Source: Clostridiales bacterium (GTDB lineage: Bacteria > Bacillota > Clostridia > Oscillospirales > Oscillospiraceae). From it: a stretch of DNA of 64,000 nucleotides. Numbering within the stretch: the first letter of the stretch is position 1; each line of letters starts with the position of its first letter. The notes beneath the pieces were generated by a model. The model ran no database searches, was not told the DNA's origin, and was given only the letters and a program-made list of their open reading frames with translations. Below, piece by piece: positions 55,765 to 63,521 of this stretch. Both the position numbers and the translations under genes were made by a program. The DNA is taken from assembly GCA_029265975.1 (NCBI GenBank), contig JAJUGN010000001.1, forward strand, positions 62,001 through 126,000. Direction: 5' to 3'.

Positions 55765-57426
55765 TTACAGCAAATTCGCTTTTCCCAGCAGGTTGAAAAT
55801 CATCTGCGCGACCTCCGCTCTCGTTATGGGCAAAAGCGGGCGTATCTCAAGATCGCTTTGAGAAAGGATGTCGCTTGCGTAGCAGAAAGCCAGCGAAGGA
55901 CGCGCCCACGCCGAAGCCGTAACATAGTCCTCAAACTGCGCCAGTATGTCGCGCACAGCCCCGTCGTCAATCGCCGTATCCATGCCGCAGAGCTTTGCCG
56001 CGCGCGCCACCATAACGGCCGCTTCCTGCCTGGTAATCGTACCCCCCGGATTAAAGGCAGTATCCGAAACGCCTTTTATGATGCCGTAGCTGCTTGCAGT
56101 ATCCACAAATCCGGCAAACCACTCCGACGAAGGCACGTCGGAGAACGCTCCGCGCGTTTTTGCCGCAAGCCCCAGAGCTTTAACTGCGACAGCGGCAAAT
56201 TCAGCGCGGGTCATTGTGCTGTCCGGCCTGAAAGTGCCGTCTTCGTAGCCGCTGATTATACCGCGAGACGCCAGCGCCTGTATCGCGGAAATCGAGTCGC
56301 TGAACACCACGTCGTCGAAGGTGATGCCGGGCTTGCTTATTGGCACGGCTCTTACGTCGGCGTTTTTGTTTTCAAGCCCTTTGCCGGACGCAAAGCCGCT
56401 TTTGCCCGAGGCTGAAATATTTATGGCGTCGCTCATGCGGTAGAGGCTTTTTTTGCCGTCCCGCTGACGCATGGCGGCTACAATTCCGTAAAAGCCCTGT
56501 TCCGTCGCCATCTGATTTGAACCGCTGCCGTCGGCGGTATGCCGGAACCCTTTGCCGGGCAGGTAAAAGGTCATCAGGTTATCCAGTAGCGTGCAGCCGT
56601 TTTTCACAAATCTTGGGTCGTCAAGAGGGATACCAAGCTCCGTGAGCGCGACAATAATTTGTACGACGCTTTCGGAGTTGGGCTTGCCCCAGCTGGAGTA
56701 CCCGCCCTTTTCATTCTGCTTTTTGGACATGCATTTCAGGGCTTCTTCGGTTGCTTTCCTGACGTCGTCTCTGTACTGGTACTTCGCCAGCGCCTGAAGC
56801 GCCATACCGGTGATATCCGGGTCGGCCACCGAGTCCCCCGAGGTAGCGGCTGCGGTGCCTCCGAAGAGTGAGAACCCCCCGTCCGGCAGCTGGCAGGCCA
56901 GAATGCGGTCTATGTACATGTCGCGCGTCGCCTGAGTCTTTGCTTCCGGGTTTTTCGGCATCTCATAATTGCCCGCATCCAGGGCGATTAAAGCCCAAAT
57001 CGGGCCGTTGAGTCCCTGCCAGATAGTCTTTTCGTAATCCCCCAACGGCGTCAGAAGGTTGTATCCAGCCACGTTCCTGGGGTCTTTGCCTATTGCGGTC
57101 AGCGCAAGAACCACCCGGGAGTACTCGGTGTACTTTTTCTGGTGAAGGACTCCCTTGCAGGCCGAGACGTATCTTTCCACGACGGCGTAGTACTTTTGGT
57201 AGTATTCCTCCGGCACGCTGCAGCCGCTGCGTGCCAGTCCCAGCACAGCCCATTCCCCGCCTATGGAGCCCACCTGCGGCTCTTTTGCGGTTTTATAGAC
57301 ATAAGCCGCCGTATCGCTGACAGCTGCGTTCAGCGCGTCATCCGAAGCGGCCAGCGCGGAAAAGCCAGCCTCTGTCATAAGAAGCAGCGCCAGCAGAAGC
57401 GCCGCCCCCCTCTTTTGGATATGCAT
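55765..57426 (-). CDS. Secreted alpha/alpha-toroid (prenyltransferase-like) protein with three SLH domains
   Basis: Cell-surface protein with a signal peptide (KRGAALLLALLLMTEAGFSALAA), an alpha/alpha-toroid domain like squalene cyclases and the N-domain of transcobalamin (about 30-310, with repeats such as DPDITGMALQALAKYQ and SESVVQIIVALTELGI), and three SLH motifs at about 365-553 (ISGYEDGTFRPDSTMTRAEF is the clearest; the third is divergent). SLH repeats would bind it to secondary cell-wall polymer. It heads the operon with the DUF4430, EcfT and ATPase genes. Enzymatic cyclase motifs (DXDD, QXXDGSW) were not seen, which favours ligand binding. Confidence 0.86.
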   Translation of the reverse strand: MHIQKRGAALLLALLLMTEAGFSALAASDDALNAAVSDTAAYVYKTAKEPQVGSIGGEWAVLGLARSGCSVPEEYYQKYYAVVERYVSACKGVLHQKKYTEYSRVVLALTAIGKDPRNVAGYNLLTPLGDYEKTIWQGLNGPIWALIALDAGNYEMPKNPEAKTQATRDMYIDRILACQLPDGGFSLFGGTAAATSGDSVADPDITGMALQALAKYQYRDDVRKATEEALKCMSKKQNEKGGYSSWGKPNSESVVQIIVALTELGIPLDDPRFVKNGCTLLDNLMTFYLPGKGFRHTADGSGSNQMATEQGFYGIVAAMRQRDGKKSLYRMSDAINISASGKSGFASGKGLENKNADVRAVPISKPGITFDDVVFSDSISAIQALASRGIISGYEDGTFRPDSTMTRAEFAAVAVKALGLAAKTRGAFSDVPSSEWFAGFVDTASSYGIIKGVSDTAFNPGGTITRQEAAVMVARAAKLCGMDTAIDDGAVRDILAQFEDYVTASAWARPSLAFCYASDILSQSDLEIRPLLPITRAEVAQMIFNLLGKANLL

Positions 57427-57922
57427 ATTAATTCGCCTCCCTGTTTTTTGGACTGAGTAAAGCCGGTAAGCGTCTTTTTTACGGAAATCGGTTTGTCCGG
57501 CAGATTCATGGGTGATATTTGCTTTTTATTCACTTCTTTTTATTGCTTTCAGCCTGATAAAACGAAAAAAGAGGCCCGGCGGCTTCGGGACAAGTATCCC
57601 GCTCCGCCAAACCTCCGTTTTTCGGTCGGCTTCCGGCTCAAAAACGATGCCGTAGCTATTTAGTTTCGCACCTGAAGGCTGTGCCGGCTTTAATTCCGGA
57701 CAAAGCCGCTCTGTTTTATCAAAGCGCACGCTCACATGGCGCCGGGCTCAGAATATCGGTTCCGTTTCGCCTCTCATGGCCTTAAATCCTTTACGGCTGA
57801 GGAAAAATCCCCATCCGGTTTCATCGTGTGACAGGTCCATTCGTCATGATCGCTGAAAAATGCCGTCCCGGTAACGCGGTACTCACCCGCTTTGCCTGCC
57901 GTGTACTGCCCAAAATATTACA
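57427..57922 (-). promoter_or_regulatory. Long structured 5' leader of the toroid/DUF4430/ECF operon, class unassigned
   Basis: About 495 bases lie between the predicted transcription start and the first gene. The region contains several short inverted repeats (for example GCGG-N7-CCGC at the 5' end) and ends in an intrinsic terminator at 57561-57615, 134 bases before the gene. A long leader plus terminator implies attenuation by a riboswitch or similar RNA. I searched by eye for the cobalamin B12 box, T-box, SAM, TPP, FMN and yybP-ykoY motifs and found no convincing match. Short ORFs here (for example 57526-57735) have no ribosome site. Confidence 0.6.
57561..57615 (-). terminator. Leader terminator upstream of the toroid gene
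   Basis: On the minus strand GAGGTTTGGCGG pairs with CCGCCGGGCCTC over 12 positions, three of them G-U. A nested CGGGA/TCCCG stem sits inside, and TTTTTT follows. It precedes the gene rather than following one, so it most likely regulates read-through. Confidence 0.8.
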
Positions 57923-57927
57923 GATAT

Positions 57928-57956
57928 ATTCTATCCCGTCGCGGTGAAATTGTCAA
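57928..57956 (-). promoter_or_regulatory. Promoter of the toroid/DUF4430/ECF operon
   Basis: Minus-strand TTGACA (perfect), a 17-base spacer and TAGAAT. Its position sets the length of the leader at about 495 bases. Confidence 0.8.
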
Positions 57957-58025
57957 TACGCGCAAGACGGCATTTGAACCGGCAAATATCCCTTATAAAA
58001 AATTAATGAAAATCGAATTTTTCTC

Positions 58026-58056
58026 TTGACTTTGCCCTTAGGTAAAGCCTTACACT
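58026..58056 (+). promoter_or_regulatory. MerR-type promoter with 19-base spacer and dyad operator
   Basis: TTGACT and TACACT are separated by 19 bases, the over-long spacing typical of MerR-controlled promoters. The spacer holds the dyad CTTTGCC-N4-GGTAAAG (six of seven pairs). It lies about 40 bases before the merR-type gene, so autoregulation is likely. Confidence 0.8.
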
Positions 58057-58097
58057 GTAATCAGAACATGTTCTTATAACTTTCAGGCGGTGGAAAA

Positions 58098-58898
58098 ATG
58101 CTTACGATAGGGGAATTCTCGAAAATCAGCAGGGTGTCTTCCAAGACTCTCCGCTACTATGACCAGATAGGACTTCTGAAGCCTGGATATGTTAGCTCGG
58201 ATTCCGGATACAGGTATTACGAGGTTTCCCAGCTTCGCACCATGCTTTTGATTTCAAGGCTGAAGCAGTATCAGTTTTCGCTGCCTGAAATTGCCGCGGT
58301 AATATCGAAAAATGACGACAGCTATTTAAAAACGCTGATTCTCTTAAAAAAGAACCAGCTTAAATCGCAAATCAGCAGTCAGCAGGCGATCCTGAAGCAG
58401 ATGGAGCAGGACATTGAACAAATTGAAAGGTGTGAAAACTTCATGAATACAGAATATATGGTAAAAACCGTCGTCTTTGAACCGGTAAATATTTATTCCA
58501 TAAGAAAAAACATGGGGCTCAAAAATTTTGAGGAAGCCTTCGGAGAGCTTTTTGCGGGTCTGGCGCGAAAACGCCTGAAGCCCGCCGGTCCCTCTCTTTC
58601 ACTCTATCACAGCGAGGATTTCAACCCCGAATGCACGGACATCGAGGTCGGCGTCGTAGTCTCCGAAAGCAAGGGGGACGGAATCAGAAGGCTTGATCCC
58701 GGCCTCTGCTGCTTTGCAACGAGGATAGGAGCTTATGACGATTTCACGGCTTGCTATGCGGCCCTGGCGGAGTGGACGGAACGCGAGGGCTATGTGATTT
58801 CAGGACCCCCGATGGAGCTCTATGTAAAGGGCTGCGACAACAACGTAAGCCCTGATGAGTATGTTACGGAGATTTATTACCCGATAAAAAAGAAATAA
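58098..58898 (+). CDS. MerR-family transcriptional activator with GyrI-like effector domain
   Basis: A 266-aa regulator resembling BmrR/BltR. N-terminal MerR winged helix (MLTIGEFSKISRVSSKTLRYY to about residue 75), dimerisation coiled coil (about 78-118), and C-terminal GyrI-like small-molecule-binding domain (about 125-265, with LYHSEDFNPECTDIEVGVVV and GPPMELYVKG). Such proteins sense lipophilic cations or antibiotics and activate efflux. No efflux gene is adjacent; the nearest gene on the same strand is an amidohydrolase behind a terminator. Confidence 0.9.
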   Translation: MLTIGEFSKISRVSSKTLRYYDQIGLLKPGYVSSDSGYRYYEVSQLRTMLLISRLKQYQFSLPEIAAVISKNDDSYLKTLILLKKNQLKSQISSQQAILKQMEQDIEQIERCENFMNTEYMVKTVVFEPVNIYSIRKNMGLKNFEEAFGELFAGLARKRLKPAGPSLSLYHSEDFNPECTDIEVGVVVSESKGDGIRRLDPGLCCFATRIGAYDDFTACYAALAEWTEREGYVISGPPMELYVKGCDNNVSPDEYVTEIYYPIKKK

Positions 58899-58912
58899 GG
58901 CATAAAAAATTT

Positions 58913-58950
58913 ACGAAAAGTCCTTGAAATCAGGGACTTTTCGTGTTTTA
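58913..58950 (+). terminator. Intrinsic terminator after the merR-type gene
   Basis: ACGAAAAGTCC pairs with GGACTTTTCGT (ten-base loop) and is followed by GTTTTATT. It separates the regulator from the amidohydrolase gene. Confidence 0.85.
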
Positions 58951-58982
58951 TTAGGTTCATATGCGAAGGGGGCTTTCAGCGT

Positions 58983-59837
58983 ATGTACGAGTGTCACGGG
59001 CACGTCGCCATGGACGGCGTCGATTTCGGCGCCGCGATGGCGAGGCATAGAAACGGGGTCGACAAGGAATTTGTAAGACGGAACTTGAAATCCTGTGCGG
59101 AGGCGGGGATCTCCTTTTTCAGGGACGGAGGCGACAGATGCATGGCTTCCGCCTTTGCCGGAGAGATAGCCGGCGAATATGGTATAGACTACCGCACGCC
59201 TGTTTTCGCCATCCATAAGCACGGATACTACGGCTCGATCGTCGGTCGCTCTTTCCGCAGCATGAAGGACTTTGCGGCTCTTGTCGCGGAAGCGAGAAAG
59301 CTGGGCGCGGATTTTATAAAAATAATGGCTTCGGGCATATTGGGCTTCAAAACCGACGGCAAAATCGGAGGCCCGTCCCTTACTTATGAAGAAATGCGCG
59401 AGGCTGTCAGAATCGCTTCAGGAGAAGGCTTTTGCGTCATGGCGCATGTAAACGGCGCCGAAAATATAAAAAACGCCCTCTCGGCCGGCGTAAAAAGCAT
59501 CGAGCACGGCTTTTGGCCCGACAGCGGGGTGATCGAATACTTTCTTCAGTCCGGGGCAGTCTGGGTGCCTACCGTAGCCACCGTTCGCAACCTTTTGGGC
59601 CGCGAGGGCTTCTCCTGCGAGGTCTTGGGAAGAATTCTTGAAACGCAGGGCGCCGTGCTCAGGGAGGCTTATGCGAAAGGCGTGCTGATAGCCTGCGGCA
59701 GCGACTCCGGCGCCATAAATGTGCCTCACGGAAAAGGCACCCATGACGAGCGCTCATATCTTAAGGAGCTAGGAATAGACACGGAGCGGGGCGACAGGAG
59801 GATATCCGAGCTTTTTCGCGCAGAAGGGGCATATTAA
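58983..59837 (+). CDS. Compact amidohydrolase-superfamily protein
   Basis: A TIM-barrel metal hydrolase of 284 aa. The HxH motif is at the very start (ECHGHVAMDG), a likely carboxylated-lysine strand is ADFIKIMASGI, further ligands are in MAHVNG and IEHGFW, and the final catalytic Asp is in CGSDSGA. It lacks the N-terminal beta-sandwich most relatives have, so it is a minimal barrel rather than a truncation: AAGGGGG lies before the ATG and a terminator lies upstream. Relatives act on dipeptides, imides or cyclic amides; the substrate here is unknown. Confidence 0.78.
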   Translation: MYECHGHVAMDGVDFGAAMARHRNGVDKEFVRRNLKSCAEAGISFFRDGGDRCMASAFAGEIAGEYGIDYRTPVFAIHKHGYYGSIVGRSFRSMKDFAALVAEARKLGADFIKIMASGILGFKTDGKIGGPSLTYEEMREAVRIASGEGFCVMAHVNGAENIKNALSAGVKSIEHGFWPDSGVIEYFLQSGAVWVPTVATVRNLLGREGFSCEVLGRILETQGAVLREAYAKGVLIACGSDSGAINVPHGKGTHDERSYLKELGIDTERGDRRISELFRAEGAY

Positions 59838-59842
59838 ATGCT

Positions 59843-59870
59843 TCGGGCGCGGTTCATACGCCGCGCCCGA
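59843..59870. terminator. Hairpin between convergent amidohydrolase and M24 genes
   Basis: Ten-base perfect stem TCGGGCGCGG/CCGCGCCCGA with an eight-base loop, six bases after the amidohydrolase stop. Only a weak T run follows, so termination efficiency is uncertain. Confidence 0.45.
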
Positions 59871-59922
59871 CCTCGGTTTCAATTTGCCGCAGGAATCAAA
59901 CCCCTTGTTTTGCTCTTTGAGG

Positions 59923-61077
59923 CTATTTTATTTCCTTTATAAGATCCTCATAATACGGGGACCCCGTGTATTTTTCGGTCATATTTACGGCCTCTCCCTC
60001 CGTCGACACAAAGGTGTCTGAGTAGAGAACCCCGTTGCCGTTCCTTAGTATGCTGGGGTGCAGGGTCAGGATCATGTTGGGCTTTATCTCCATCTTGACG
60101 CTTCTTCCTATGGAAATGCCGTCGCCCAGATCTATGCCCATGCCGTGTCCGGACCAGACTCCCGTTTCGCAGTTATGCTTTGCGACAACGTCCTCTACGG
60201 CAATCGCCACATCCGCTATAGTGTTTCCGGGCCTGAACTTTCTTCTGCCCGCCTCGAGCGCCTCCTTGACTATCTGCAGTACGTCGTATGCATCCTGATG
60301 CGCCTTTTTTGACATGAAAATCGGTCTGATTATCTGGGACCAGTAGCCGTATGGTCCCGCAGCCTCGCAGGAGTAGACGAAAATGTCGTCCGGACCGATT
60401 TGCTTGTTTATGGGCCTGTTTATAAACGGGTACGGCTCCGTCGAACGGCAGAGCACCAAAAGCTCCAGCGCTCCGCGGGAGCGGAGGAAGCCTTCGGCCA
60501 GTCCGATTATTTCAAGCTCGGTTTTTCCCGGCTCTATGAATTTCACAACCTGCTCGAAGGATTCTATCGCTATGTCGCAGGTGTACTGTATAAGGCTGAG
60601 CTCGTAAGCCGACTTGGGCGCTTTCTTTTCAACGAAGGCCGCAGTGATATCGACGAATTCGGCCTTTGTATCCTTTATCCGGTTCCAGAACGAAAGCGGA
60701 AGGTCGCCCATATTGGGTATTCCTATGCGGGGGCGCTCTCCGGGAAGGCTGTTAATAAAGTCGACTATTGCCCCCACCTGATTTTCCCTTAGGAGCACCT
60801 GCTCTTCCGGCAGTATGGATTTATACAGCGCGTGAAAGTGCGTATCGACCCTTCCGACCAGGGCGTAGGGCACTCCGCCCCTTTTCATGTAGCTGAACAT
60901 CCTGTTTATGTTCGGATAGAGATCCGTCATGAATTTCACGTCCGCCTCATACGCTATTGCGTTGGCCGCGTGGCATATCATGGCATCGACGCCGGTTTCC
61001 GCCATAAGCTCGTTAAGCAGCGCTGTCCTTCTTTCTCTCTCTGCGGCGCGTTCCTCGCCGGTCTTTGTAATTATCAT
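59923..61077 (-). CDS. M24 (creatinase/prolidase fold) protein lacking most metal ligands
   Basis: A 384-aa protein with an N-terminal creatinase-N domain (about 1-150) and a pita-bread catalytic domain (about 160-375). The metalloenzyme motif D-x10-D is replaced: where Asp residues are expected it reads FVYSCEAAGPYGYWSQIIRP. One glutamate position reads LTLHPSIL instead of an EPG motif. The histidine in WSGHGMGID and the last glutamate in VSTEGEAV remain. Loss of metal ligands is known in creatinase, so a non-peptidase C-N hydrolase is plausible. GGAAGG precedes the ATG. It is downstream of the OYE gene. Confidence 0.82.
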   Translation of the reverse strand: MIITKTGEERAAERERRTALLNELMAETGVDAMICHAANAIAYEADVKFMTDLYPNINRMFSYMKRGGVPYALVGRVDTHFHALYKSILPEEQVLLRENQVGAIVDFINSLPGERPRIGIPNMGDLPLSFWNRIKDTKAEFVDITAAFVEKKAPKSAYELSLIQYTCDIAIESFEQVVKFIEPGKTELEIIGLAEGFLRSRGALELLVLCRSTEPYPFINRPINKQIGPDDIFVYSCEAAGPYGYWSQIIRPIFMSKKAHQDAYDVLQIVKEALEAGRRKFRPGNTIADVAIAVEDVVAKHNCETGVWSGHGMGIDLGDGISIGRSVKMEIKPNMILTLHPSILRNGNGVLYSDTFVSTEGEAVNMTEKYTGSPYYEDLIKEIK

Positions 61078-61123
61078 TCATTTCACCTTCCTGTCTGATT
61101 TTTTGTATCTTATTGTTTATTAC

Positions 61124-61167
61124 CGGTCAGGCGCAATCATCAGGACAAAGAATGACTGCGCCGACCG
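61124..61167 (-). other. Hairpin between OYE and M24 genes
   Basis: CGGTC-A-GGCGCA pairs with TGCGCC-GACCG around a 21-base loop, with one bulge. No T run follows on the minus strand. Possible partial terminator or mRNA stabiliser. Confidence 0.35.
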
Positions 61168-61186
61168 ATAAAAGAGGGGGGGCGGA

Positions 61187-63139
61187 TTATAACACGTCCA
61201 GGGCGGCGTGATAGCCCGTATAAATGGCTTTTCTCACGTTTGCAACGCCGGAGCAGTCTCCGATCGGTCTGAAGAAAGGCACGTCGCATTCGGCAAAGCG
61301 TTCAAGCAGCTCGCTTCTCGCCCTCAGCCCCACGCTGTAAATCACCGTGTCGGCCTCGATAAAATGCCGGCCGTTTGAATTTTCGACGTATACTCCCTTA
61401 TCCGTGACCTCCTTGCAGGTTGTGTTCACCATGTAGCTTATCCTGTCTGATAGTCTTTCGAACGTCTCCATTATCATGGGCTTGGTTATGTGGTTGGCCT
61501 GAACCGCGACGTCACCGGTCATTTCGACAACTACGACGTTCTTTCCAAGCTCGGCGAAGTGGAGGCCCGTCTCGCATCCAGTGAGGCCGCCGCCTATTAT
61601 AACTATTTTGTTTCCTACTTTTTCCGGATGCTCCTCTATATCCTTGCAGCTCAGGGCGCCGTTTTCGACAAGGCCCGGAATTTTAGGGACTATAATCGTG
61701 CTGCCCGCAGCCAGGATCAGAGCGTACGGCGCAAGCTCCTCGATCATTTCCGGAGTGGCCTCGACACCGGTGCGGACGTCTATCTTCGACTTTTTGACCA
61801 GATATATGAGATGCTCCTTGAACGCCTTAAGCTGAGTCTTGTGGCAGTCGTGAGACAGATAGTTCAGGGTCCCTCCAAGCTCCTTTTCCTTCTCGAAAAG
61901 AATAACCTCGTGTCCGCGCTCCGCGGCGGTCACGGCGGCCTTCATGCCTGCGGGCCCTCCGCCCACAACGACCACCCTGCGCGAGTGGGCCGGAGGCTGC
62001 CTCTGTATGATGTCGAGCAGCTCGTGTCCCACGTTCGGGTTTACGTCGCAGCCGAACTCGCCGTGGTCAAAGTTGCCGAGGCAGTTCATGCAGCGCACGC
62101 AGGGTGTGACGTCCAGCTCCCTGCACTCTCTCCATTTGTTTGGCGTCTGCGGATCAGCCAGTATCTGCCTGGCCATATATATTATGTCGGCGTCGCCGTC
62201 GCGTATTATGCGGTCGAGCTCCGCGGGGTCCGAGCCGTACCCTCCTACGGTCGCGACCGGAATTTTCACATGCTTTTTTACTTCTTTTGCAAGATACAGG
62301 TTGCAGCCCTCAGGCCCTCCGGGCACCATGATTCCCGGGAAGGTATACTGGTTTGTGGTATAGTAGGACCCTGCCGACATATGAATTATGTCTATGTATT
62401 CCTGCGCCATTACGGCAAACGCGCAGACATCCTCCAGCGTAATGCCGTTTTCCATGTGCTCGTCGCCGCTCATGCGGAATTCGACAAGCAGGGTGTCTCC
62501 GACCGCCTCGCGGACAGCCCTCAGTATTTCGAGCGGGAAACGCGCCCTGTTTTCCAGCGAGCCGCCGTATTCATCGGTCCTCCAGTTGGTCGCGGGCGAA
62601 AGGAACTGGGAGAAAAGCCAGCCGTGTCCTCCGTGAATCTGCACCATTTTGAAGCCGCAGTCGCGCATCATGACGGCCGCTCTCGCAAAGTCCCTGCACA
62701 CCTCGGCCATCGTTTCCTTGTCGAAGGCCTCCACCTGAACTCCGTCGTCGCGAACATACGAGTTGGGTCCGTGCGGATTAAGGCCGTTTATAAACCGCGG
62801 CCATGTGGTGTCCCCCGCGTGGTAGAGCTGTATGGACGGCACAGCGCCGTGGCGCGCAATCGCGGAGGCCATTTTCGTAAAATCGCTGCGGTACTTGAGC
62901 ATCGCAACGTCGCCCGATGTCTTGCGGCTCGCAAAGCGGCTGTCTATCGTGCATTCGCTTGTCGTTACGCCGCCGGCGCCGCCTCTCGCCTTATCCTCGA
63001 TATACATTATCCTTTTTTCGTCCGGAGCTCTGTGTTCCGGGCTTGTGGGCGTCATGGAGCAGGGACCCGCTATGATTCTGTTTCTGAAACGTACGTTTCT
63101 AATCACAAGAGGACTGAAAAGATTCGGATATTTTTTCAT
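61187..63139 (-). CDS. OYE-family NADH:flavin oxidoreductase, 2,4-dienoyl-CoA reductase/BaiCD-like
   Basis: A 650-aa multi-cofactor reductase. The N-terminal FMN barrel (about 1-345) has QIHGGHGWLFSQFLSPATNWRTDEYGGSL. A 4Fe-4S site follows in CVRCMNCLGNFDHGEFGC. The C-terminal FAD/NAD part has VVVVGGGPAGMKAA and IVIIGGGLTGCETG. Relatives reduce enoate or dienoyl-CoA double bonds, including in bile-acid dehydroxylation and trimethylamine dehydrogenase-like enzymes. The substrate cannot be told. GGAAGG precedes the ATG. The divergent LysR gene is the probable regulator. Confidence 0.92.
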   Translation of the reverse strand: MKKYPNLFSPLVIRNVRFRNRIIAGPCSMTPTSPEHRAPDEKRIMYIEDKARGGAGGVTTSECTIDSRFASRKTSGDVAMLKYRSDFTKMASAIARHGAVPSIQLYHAGDTTWPRFINGLNPHGPNSYVRDDGVQVEAFDKETMAEVCRDFARAAVMMRDCGFKMVQIHGGHGWLFSQFLSPATNWRTDEYGGSLENRARFPLEILRAVREAVGDTLLVEFRMSGDEHMENGITLEDVCAFAVMAQEYIDIIHMSAGSYYTTNQYTFPGIMVPGGPEGCNLYLAKEVKKHVKIPVATVGGYGSDPAELDRIIRDGDADIIYMARQILADPQTPNKWRECRELDVTPCVRCMNCLGNFDHGEFGCDVNPNVGHELLDIIQRQPPAHSRRVVVVGGGPAGMKAAVTAAERGHEVILFEKEKELGGTLNYLSHDCHKTQLKAFKEHLIYLVKKSKIDVRTGVEATPEMIEELAPYALILAAGSTIIVPKIPGLVENGALSCKDIEEHPEKVGNKIVIIGGGLTGCETGLHFAELGKNVVVVEMTGDVAVQANHITKPMIMETFERLSDRISYMVNTTCKEVTDKGVYVENSNGRHFIEADTVIYSVGLRARSELLERFAECDVPFFRPIGDCSGVANVRKAIYTGYHAALDVL

Positions 63140-63521
63140 TTTAGTGCCTTCCTGTCACAATACTTTTTATCTTCGGACACGGCAAAAAACATGTCCGGAA
63201 CTCGAATATACCGATATTATATACTATCAGTCTAAAAAAATCCAGTACCTATAACTTATTATCGTTATAAAAATTAAACAAATAAAAGTCCGAATTGCGT
63301 CCAGCGGCCGTCGAATGAGCTTGCGGATTATCTGAAAACAGGTCTTTTTGTCGGACATTTACTCTTTCCGATTAAAATTAACACGCTATATATAAATAGT
63401 CAAATTCAAATAACGTATTCAGTTCATAAGTTTTTCTTATGAGCCATTTACTGCAAGCTTAAGCTGTGATATAGTTTTCCTCGCGGTTTTTTTATCAAAA
63501 ATAACTGTTTGGGTGGATCGG
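63140..63521. other. 382-base intergenic region between OYE and LysR genes with two inverted repeats
   Basis: AT-rich divergent control region. A TATAAT hexamer (minus strand, near 63218) precedes the OYE gene, with a poor -35. Inverted repeats TATAAC-N8-GTTATA (63250-63269) and CATAAG-N5-CTTATG (63425-63441) are candidate LysR boxes. No coding potential was seen. Confidence 0.6.

Noticed and set aside
57526-57735. 69-aa minus-strand ORF in the operon leader
   Set aside because: It runs through the leader terminator, has no ribosome site and shows no recognisable domain.
57840-57900. T-box-like GTACCGCG sequence in the leader
   Set aside because: T-box antiterminator elements sit just before the terminator; this one lies about 40 bases from the transcription start with no specifier domain before it.
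57427-57922. Cobalamin riboswitch upstream of the toroid operon
   Set aside because: Expected from the inferred ligand, but no GCCACTG core or B12-box sequence was found by eye; left as unassigned.
58983-59837. Amidohydrolase as an N-terminally truncated pseudogene
   Set aside because: A ribosome site and ATG sit right before the HxH motif, and a terminator lies upstream, so the compact form appears intact.
61490-63235. 581-aa plus-strand ORF opposite the OYE gene
   Set aside because: Shadow of a gene whose domains are fully recognisable on the minus strand.
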